From the NCBI GenBank assembly GCA_012719645.1, contig JAAXZX010000101.1:1-43563 (forward strand): 43,563 nucleotides of DNA. Reading direction: 5' to 3'. Made by a program: the position numbers and the translations under genes. Of the stretch, positions 38,762 through 43,563 are shown one piece after another. The DNA comes from Clostridiaceae bacterium. GTDB taxonomy: Bacteria; Bacillota; Clostridia; DSM-8532. The notes under the pieces were generated by a model. It was not told where the DNA came from. It ran no database searches and saw only the letters and a program-made list of their open reading frames with translations. The stretch's first letter is position 1, and each line of letters opens with the position of its first letter.

Positions 38762-39631
38762 CTATCTTTCAAACGCTCTCCTGAGGAAAGCCACGGACTT
38801 TGCCGCATCCCTGTCCAGATCGCTTTCGGCGGCTCCCTGGGCCAGGTCGCGCCAGACGCGGATATCCTTTCCGACCCGGCCGCCCCTGGTGACAAAGGGC
38901 TCCATGACAACCGCCCCATCGTAACCAATTTGCCGTAAAGCCTGTCCTATATCATTCCAGGGCATTCTGCCTTCGCGGGGAGGTTTTCTGTTGGGTTCGC
39001 CCACGTGGAAATGGCCCAGGTCTTTCCCCGCAAGGAGAATGGGTTCTGTGAGCGAGTCCTCCTCGATATTCATATGGAAAGTGTCCAGCATAAGCCTTAC
39101 ATTGGGTTTATCCACCGCGCGGACATAGGCAAGGCCTTCCCTTGCATCGTTTACAAGGTAGCCCTCAAAACGGTTTAAAACCTCCATGTTCAGCGTGATA
39201 CCATACCTTCCGGCAATATCGGCCAACCTTCGCATACCCCGGATGCTGCGTTCAAGGTCGCCTTCCTTGTCCAGGTCCATGTTGTAGTCAACCGGCCAGT
39301 AGGAATAAAGCGCTCCACCGATGGAACGGATGCCGGCCAGGTCCATCTTTCTGAAGATTTCGCTGTAGAAGGCAAGCGCATTCTCCACAACTGCCGGATC
39401 GGGCGATGCGAGGTTATGCTCTGCCCTTGGGCCATAGCCCCCAGTCAGGGTAATATCATACTCCCTGGCCGCGTTCCGCAGCGCATGGAAATATGAATCG
39501 GGCTGGTTGTGAAAATCGCCGCAGGCTACTTCCAGGATATCAAAGCCAAGCTTTTTAACCCTGGCTATATAGGGGATGAAATCGCCTTTCCATTCCTTTT
39601 CCCAGTACGCGTAGTAAATACCGTATTTCAT
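38762..39631 (-). CDS. Ketose 3-epimerase, D-allulose/D-tagatose 3-epimerase-like
   Basis: 289 residues, a TIM-barrel sugar epimerase. It closely follows the Clostridium cellulolyticum D-psicose 3-epimerase in motifs: MKYGIYYAYWEKEW at the start, GGALYSYWPVDY, MEVLNRFEGYLV, MLDTFHMNIEEDS and VVMEPFV. The metal ligands fall at Glu150, Asp183, His209 and Glu244. The predicted reaction is C3 epimerisation of a free ketose with Mn or Co. Substrate-side differences are visible: CGDFHNQPDS replaces the usual ASPLPFYS-type loop, and FHVGEPNRKPP replaces LHTGECNRKVP, so the sugar preference may differ. It ends the operon, 15 bp after the dehydrogenase. Confidence 0.88.
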   Translation of the reverse strand: MKYGIYYAYWEKEWKGDFIPYIARVKKLGFDILEVACGDFHNQPDSYFHALRNAAREYDITLTGGYGPRAEHNLASPDPAVVENALAFYSEIFRKMDLAGIRSIGGALYSYWPVDYNMDLDKEGDLERSIRGMRRLADIAGRYGITLNMEVLNRFEGYLVNDAREGLAYVRAVDKPNVRLMLDTFHMNIEEDSLTEPILLAGKDLGHFHVGEPNRKPPREGRMPWNDIGQALRQIGYDGAVVMEPFVTRGGRVGKDIRVWRDLAQGAAESDLDRDAAKSVAFLRRAFER

Positions 39632-39646
39632 TATAGGCCACCCCCG

Positions 39647-40669
39647 TTATTTCTCCATGTCTATCATTACCTTCATAGCCTTGTCCTTTTGCTCCTCAAT
39701 CAGCCTGTAGGCGCCGGCATAATCCGAGAAAGGCACCCTGTGGGTTATAAGGGCGTCAAATTCAATGAGGCCCCGGCCTACGAGGTCTATGGCCTCACGG
39801 TAGTCCTCCACGCGATACATGGCACTGCCAATAAGGCGCAGTTCGTGGTCCTGCACAAAACCCATATTTATGGGCGCCAGGTCGGGCACCACGCCCACCA
39901 CGATGATGTCGCTTCCCTTGCGGGCAACCTCCACGGCCTCCTCGAGGGTGTTTGGGTTGCCTATGCATTCAAAGATGACATCGGCGCCATCGCTGCCGAA
40001 CTCCTTCCTGATGGCATCCTTAAGGCTGGTCTCTTTAGGGTTAATAGTTATAAGGCCGCATTTTTCAGCAACGGCCAGCCTATACTGGCTGATTTCGGTA
40101 ACGATGACCTTGGCTGCTCCCTTGGCTTTTGCTGTCTGTGCCACCAGGTTGCCTATGGGCCCTCCGCCGATAACCGCCACGTTCTTTCCGGCAATATCGC
40201 CAAAGCGCTTTATGGCGTGACATGCCACGGCCAGCGGTTCGATCATGGCGCCGTGCTCAGCGCTCATATCGTCCGGTAACCGGAGGGCTTTTTCGGCGTC
40301 AACCACAAAGTACTCGCTTGCCATGCCCGTGGTCTGGAATCCCATCACCTTAAGTTCCTCGCAGTCATTATATAAGCCGTGGGTGCAGGGGTAACACTTC
40401 CCGCAGACAACCTGGGGCTGTATTGTGACCAGGTCGCCGACCTTGAAGTCCGTGACTCCGTCTCCCAGCCTTGTAACCACCGCGGAAACCTCGTGGCCCT
40501 GTACTACCGGGTAGGAGGTGTAAGGGTGCTTTCCGTGCCATACATGGATATCAGATCCACATACGCCTATGTTCTTCATCCTGACTTCAATCTGCCCGGC
40601 GCCGACCTCGGGTCTGGGTACATCCCTGTACTCTATGTGTCCGGGGCTTATCATGATTGCCTGCTTCAT
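39647..40669 (-). CDS. Zinc-dependent medium-chain dehydrogenase (polyol/sorbitol dehydrogenase-like)
   Basis: 340 residues, MDR superfamily. Catalytic zinc ligands are Cys37 (GVCGSD) and His59-Glu60 (GHE). Structural zinc cysteines are at 89, 92, 95 and 103 (CGKCYPCTHGLYNDC). The NAD-binding motif is VAVIGGGPIGNLVAQ, with an acidic residue (VTEIS) after strand 2 favouring NAD over NADP. The family oxidises polyols or sugar alcohols to ketoses. I use the ATG at 40669, with AAAGGA 9 nt upstream; two earlier ATGs abut the ribosome site. With the epimerase beside it, a polyol-to-ketose-to-epimer route is plausible. Confidence 0.87.
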   Translation of the reverse strand: MKQAIMISPGHIEYRDVPRPEVGAGQIEVRMKNIGVCGSDIHVWHGKHPYTSYPVVQGHEVSAVVTRLGDGVTDFKVGDLVTIQPQVVCGKCYPCTHGLYNDCEELKVMGFQTTGMASEYFVVDAEKALRLPDDMSAEHGAMIEPLAVACHAIKRFGDIAGKNVAVIGGGPIGNLVAQTAKAKGAAKVIVTEISQYRLAVAEKCGLITINPKETSLKDAIRKEFGSDGADVIFECIGNPNTLEEAVEVARKGSDIIVVGVVPDLAPINMGFVQDHELRLIGSAMYRVEDYREAIDLVGRGLIEFDALITHRVPFSDYAGAYRLIEEQKDKAMKVMIDMEK

Positions 40670-40736
40670 TGTCATCATTCCTTTCTTGTATATCCATCAG
40701 GATATTATATGGACGGTTGAGATTGTGCTTAAGTCC

Positions 40737-40766
40737 CGGGGTGCGCCTGAACGAAGGCGCACCCCG
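40737..40766. repeat. GC-rich 12 bp hairpin between operon genes
   Basis: CGGGGTGCGCCT (40737-40748) and AGGCGCACCCCG (40755-40766), perfect, 6 nt loop. No T-run follows on either strand. It lies in the 172 bp gap between the FAD-oxidoreductase and the dehydrogenase and may stabilise or process the mRNA. Confidence 0.7.
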
Positions 40767-40841
40767 TATATCAGGGACGGGCTGGAGCAGGTTTTTAGCC
40801 AGTTCCTCCGAGAAGATATACTGCCAGCTTTAAAACCAAAC

Positions 40842-42215
40842 CTATTTTGCCGGTTCCAGGATGACGCTGGCTTTGCGGAGGATAGCCCGAACCTCGTTGA
40901 CATCTACATCGCCGGGCAGTATACCGTGTTTGACAGCCAGTGCGGCGCCGACACCGGCAGCATCGCCAATGGCCATGCAGGTTGGCATTACACGGGCTGA
41001 GCTCATTACAACGGCGTCCATGGATATGCACCTTCCGCTGAACATGAGGTTGTCAATATCACTGCTCACCATACAGCCATACGGGATGCCGTAGGGTTTG
41101 ATATGCTTTACTATGGTGCCGCCGCCCGTGCCGTCGTGTATATCGATGATGTAGGCGCCCAGGGCAACCGTGTCATCTGGCGCCTCGCCGTTCATTATGC
41201 AATCCTCGGTCAGTTGTTTGATACCTGCGAAACGCCTGGTTTCCCTGACACCCAGGTTGGAGTATATGTTGGTGATATAGCAGTTTTCAAAGCCAGGTAC
41301 ATATTTCTTCAGGGTTTCCACCAGCCTGGATATCTGCAGGTGCCCATCTATCTCGGCGCGGGTCAGGTCGAAAACATTGCTTCCGTCTATGCCCAGGTGC
41401 CTGGTGCAGTTCATATGGACCTCGCCAGGAATAAGGCTCTTTATATAGATCAGCGTGTCGCGGTCAACAGGCAGTTCGCCCCTGGCTTTAAGCTCAAGAA
41501 ACAGCTTCCTCAGGCCCACAAAGACATGATAGGGGTTATTGCGGAAATACTCGGCGTTATACTTGTTGATATCTGTGTCGATGGTATCGCAGAAACGCAT
41601 CTGCTCAGGGTCTTTGGCCACCAGGTCGATGACCTTGTCCGTATCCACGTTCCCCAGCGTGAACATCACCGTGGGAGGCTGGAGGACACCGGTATCCTTC
41701 TGGCCCATGCTGAAGCGGGCTCCGGAAAGATAGCCCAGATCCCCGTCGCCGGTGGCGTCTATGAACACACTGGCTTCAACCTCGATGCGATAGCCCTTTC
41801 CAAATAGAATAACCGATTTGATCCTGCCATTCTCCAAGTTCACATCGATGGGCTGGGTGTGCAGCAAAATCTCCGCACCGGCATCAAGACATTTCTCAAA
41901 TGCAATGATCTTGAAGATTTCGTGATCATAAAGCGTTATGGAATTATGATTTGGACAGAAAATGTGCTCGGTGCATGCATTGCGTTCCCTCAGCGCATCC
42001 ACAAGTTCCTGGGCAAACCCTGCGGTTACGGGCTTCCCGTCCATGTCCAGATAGCCTAATAAAGGAAGGCCTATGGTCAGGTTACCGCCCAGAAATCCAT
42101 TTTTCTCGACCAGGAGAACTTTTGCGCCGTTGCGGCTTGCCCTGATGGCGGCAGGAAGCCCGCCGGGCCCTCCGCCAATGACGACAACATCATACTTCTT
42201 TTGAAGTGCTTTCAT
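40842..42215 (-). CDS. FAD-dependent oxidoreductase (FAD_oxidored family)
   Basis: 457 residues. The FAD-binding Rossmann motif is VVVIGGGPGGLPAAIRASRN at the N-terminus. The ATGDGDLGYLSGA motif and the C-terminal FSGRCISMDAVVMSSARVMP and AIGDAAGVGAALAV place it in the PF12831-type family. Such enzymes often accompany sugar or polyol catabolism genes; the substrate is unknown. There is no signal peptide. A G-rich ribosome site (GGGGGGGCG) precedes the ATG. A shortened paralogue lies directly upstream, so a duplication is likely. Confidence 0.85.
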   Translation of the reverse strand: MKALQKKYDVVVIGGGPGGLPAAIRASRNGAKVLLVEKNGFLGGNLTIGLPLLGYLDMDGKPVTAGFAQELVDALRERNACTEHIFCPNHNSITLYDHEIFKIIAFEKCLDAGAEILLHTQPIDVNLENGRIKSVILFGKGYRIEVEASVFIDATGDGDLGYLSGARFSMGQKDTGVLQPPTVMFTLGNVDTDKVIDLVAKDPEQMRFCDTIDTDINKYNAEYFRNNPYHVFVGLRKLFLELKARGELPVDRDTLIYIKSLIPGEVHMNCTRHLGIDGSNVFDLTRAEIDGHLQISRLVETLKKYVPGFENCYITNIYSNLGVRETRRFAGIKQLTEDCIMNGEAPDDTVALGAYIIDIHDGTGGGTIVKHIKPYGIPYGCMVSSDIDNLMFSGRCISMDAVVMSSARVMPTCMAIGDAAGVGAALAVKHGILPGDVDVNEVRAILRKASVILEPAK

Positions 42216-42261
42216 ATTCGCCCCCCCAAAATATTCAACTATATAATAACGATTATTGCAA

Positions 42262-42280
42262 CAGCGTTTTCAAAACGCTG
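42262..42280. repeat. Short hairpin between the pseudogene and the intact FAD-oxidoreductase
   Basis: CAGCGTTT and AAACGCTG arms (8 bp, 3 nt loop). On the minus strand an AT-rich but not T-run sequence follows; at best a weak terminator. Confidence 0.45.
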
Positions 42281-42290
42281 CGGTTAACCT

Positions 42291-43045
42291 TCAGTCCTTT
42301 ATGACAGCGCCCTGTTCCACCAATGTGCCGCGCAGCTTGTCAATATCCACATCCCCGGGCTTCACTCCGTCACGGAGGGCAAGCGCCGCGGCAGGAACTT
42401 ATCCCTGTCTATGCTGCCCACTTCGAAAAAAAGCGATGCAGGCTGCATCACACGGGTTTGCCTGTCGCCAAGCCAGGTGGGTACACCTGCAAAATAAGCC
42501 ACATCGGCATCCCCTGTGCAGTCAATAACAGTTTTGGCCTTAATAGCGGCAAGACCTTCCTTCATGGCCGCAATGACGTATTCAACCTTGCCGTTATTGA
42601 CAACGCAATCTACTGCCTGAACATTGAAAAGAACCTGGGCTCCTGACTCAAGAAGCATTTCATCCATGACCACGGCAAGTACTTCGGACTGGAAAGGGGT
42701 TACATGCCTGTGGCTTGCCCAGTAATATGAAGAAAAGGAGGTCATGCCTTCCACCTTTGACGGGTGTATGGCCCCTCCCCTGGCCTCGGTCCTTCGGCAG
42801 AGCTCGTCAAAGATCCCTTTGACTATCTGTTCCTCGCCGTCATTATCATAACAGGTCATGAACGGGCCAGCCAATCCTGCGGTGGCCATTCCGCCCAGCA
42901 TGGCGGCACGCTCCAGTAGCAATGTATCTGCTCCGTTGCGTGCCGATGCCACAGCGGCGGCAAAGCCTGCGGGTCCCCCCCCCACGACTAGAACATCGGT
43001 GTGAAATATATGCTTGATACTTTTCGAATAAACCAGTTCAGCCAT
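42291..43045 (-). pseudogene. FAD-dependent oxidoreductase, internally deleted and frameshifted
   Basis: The N-terminal half is intact: VLVVGGGPAGFAAAVASARN, CTGDADVAYFAGVP and then MQPASLFFEVGSIDRDKFL. The frame then runs into PRRLPSVTE and stops at 42362. In the next frame, from about 42398 to 42291, the expected family C-terminus appears (AAALALRDGVKPGDVD, ending GAVIKD), matching the C-terminus of the intact neighbour. About 180 residues between the halves are missing. The simplest reading is an internal deletion with a frame change. The start is ATG at 43045 with GTGGG upstream. An assembly error is the alternative. Confidence 0.85.
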
Positions 43046-43172
43046 TTTCCGCACCCACAGACAATACCGTAATTATGTCGATACGAAACAAGCAAACGTG
43101 ATGTAAGCTGTCAGCAGCCTGGTCCCGTATGCCGGAAAAGATGTACTAAAAATGGGACACTGCTGTGTTCAC

Positions 43173-43186
43173 AGATTCATGAATCT
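43173..43186. promoter_or_regulatory. 14 bp palindrome, candidate operator
   Basis: AGATTCATGAATCT is a perfect palindrome just downstream of the minus-strand -10 element. It is adjoined by CTGTG-TT-CACAG at 43163-43174. The position suits a repressor site for the FAD-oxidoreductase operon. Confidence 0.5.
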
Positions 43187-43205
43187 TTTATGATGTCGCA
43201 TTTGA

Positions 43206-43233
43206 AGTATAGCATCTTTTTGATTAATGTCAA
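43206..43233 (-). promoter_or_regulatory. Promoter of the FAD-oxidoreductase/polyol operon
   Basis: Minus-strand perfect TTGACA (43233-43228), a 16 nt spacer and TATACT (43211-43206), about 160 bp before the pseudogene start. It would drive the whole leftward operon through the epimerase. Confidence 0.72.
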
Positions 43234-43285
43234 TAAAAAAGGGGGAACACCATAGAAAAGAGAAAGAGATCGTAAATATATTACA

Positions 43286-43314
43286 TTGTGTCATCTTTCG
43301 TCGGTTGTTATAAT
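43286..43314 (+). promoter_or_regulatory. Promoter of the rightward dehydrogenase
   Basis: TTGTGT (43286-43291), a 17 nt spacer and a perfect TATAAT (43309-43314). A short inverted repeat TTTGGT/ACCAAA follows at about 43338-43356 in the leader and could be an operator. Confidence 0.5.
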
Positions 43315-43386
43315 TATGATGAACGATTATGGAAGTATTTTGGTCATTTTTACCAAATCATTAATATTATTGGGGGGATTTAAGTC

Positions 43387-43563
43387 ATGACTGTTCCAAA
43401 AACAATGAAAGCGCTGGTTGCATACAGCGCCAGCGATTACAGGTATGAACCCGAATATCCGGTGCCGGAGTGCGGGGATGACGACATTTTGATTAAGACC
43501 GAAGGCTGCGGCATCTGTGCCGGGGATCTGAAATGCCAGCACGGCGCGGCCATGTTCTGGGGA
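43387..43563 (+). CDS. Zinc-dependent dehydrogenase, N-terminal part (cut by window edge)
   Basis: The 59 visible residues start MTVPKTMKALVAYSASDYRY and reach the catalytic-zinc motif GCGICAGDLKCQHGAAMFWG at the edge. This is the MDR alcohol dehydrogenase N-terminus; the GICAGD-HGA-FWG variant resembles polyol dehydrogenases such as erythritol/threitol types, which I hold only as a suggestion. GGGGGGA lies 8 nt before the ATG. It is divergent from the FAD-oxidoreductase operon and probably co-regulated with it. Confidence 0.8.
   Translation, partial: MTVPKTMKALVAYSASDYRYEPEYPVPECGDDDILIKTEGCGICAGDLKCQHGAAMFWG

Overview
The window is the replication-origin region of a Gram-positive, low-to-moderate GC bacterium of the class Clostridia. 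The evidence is the gene order rpmH-rnpA-yidD-yidC-jag-mnmE-mnmG-rsmG-noc on one arm and dnaA-dnaN-rlbA-recF-remB-gyrB on the other, three perfect parS sites of the form TGTTTCACGTGAAACA, GGAGG-type ribosome sites, many Rho-independent terminators, and a split GcvPA/GcvPB glycine decarboxylase. An alpha-glucuronidase of family GH67 and a D-allulose/D-tagatose 3-epimerase-like enzyme suggest a plant-polysaccharide-degrading anaerobe. I cannot name the genus from sequence alone.

Layout. Positions 1-600 hold tandem leftward promoters and a structured, boxA-containing leader that look like the start of an rRNA operon whose 16S gene lies off the left edge. From 602 to 11037 every gene runs leftward: gyrA, noc, an uncatalogued 49-residue ORF, rsmG, mnmG, mnmE, jag, yidC, yidD, rnpA, rpmH. 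From 11278 to 22169 nearly all genes run rightward: dnaA, the probable oriC, dnaN, rlbA, recF, remB, gyrB, then a leftward mntR-like gene, the parS cluster, parA, parB, a DUF4446 gene and serS. Polarity switches between rpmH and dnaA, so the replication forks diverge from about 11-13 kb. gyrA lies next to noc, and parA-parB lies next to gyrB. This is what one inversion of the noc-to-gyrB segment would produce from the Bacillus-type order.

From 22 to 33 kb are two leftward operons. oppB-oppC-oppD-oppF-oppA encodes an oligopeptide ABC importer and has a strong promoter and a leader of about 310 nt. gcvT-gcvH-gcvPA-gcvPB encodes glycine cleavage and is preceded by a tandem glycine riboswitch with a terminator expression platform. 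The L protein is not in the window.

From 33 to 43.5 kb is accessory metabolism: a secreted 5'-nucleotidase with a LysM domain, the GH67 alpha-glucuronidase, a DUF819 membrane protein, and a leftward carbohydrate/polyol operon (an internally deleted FAD-oxidoreductase pseudogene, an intact FAD-oxidoreductase, a zinc-dependent dehydrogenase and a 3-epimerase). A second, divergent zinc dehydrogenase is cut by the right edge. The operon and this divergent gene share an intergenic region with two good promoters and several palindromes.

Most of the window is conserved housekeeping DNA. The less ordinary items are the doubly ATGA-coupled 49-residue ORF upstream of noc, the origin-flanking rearrangement, the structured opp leader, the riboswitch with a second hairpin beside the gcvT ribosome site, and the polyol/epimerase cluster with its decaying paralogue.
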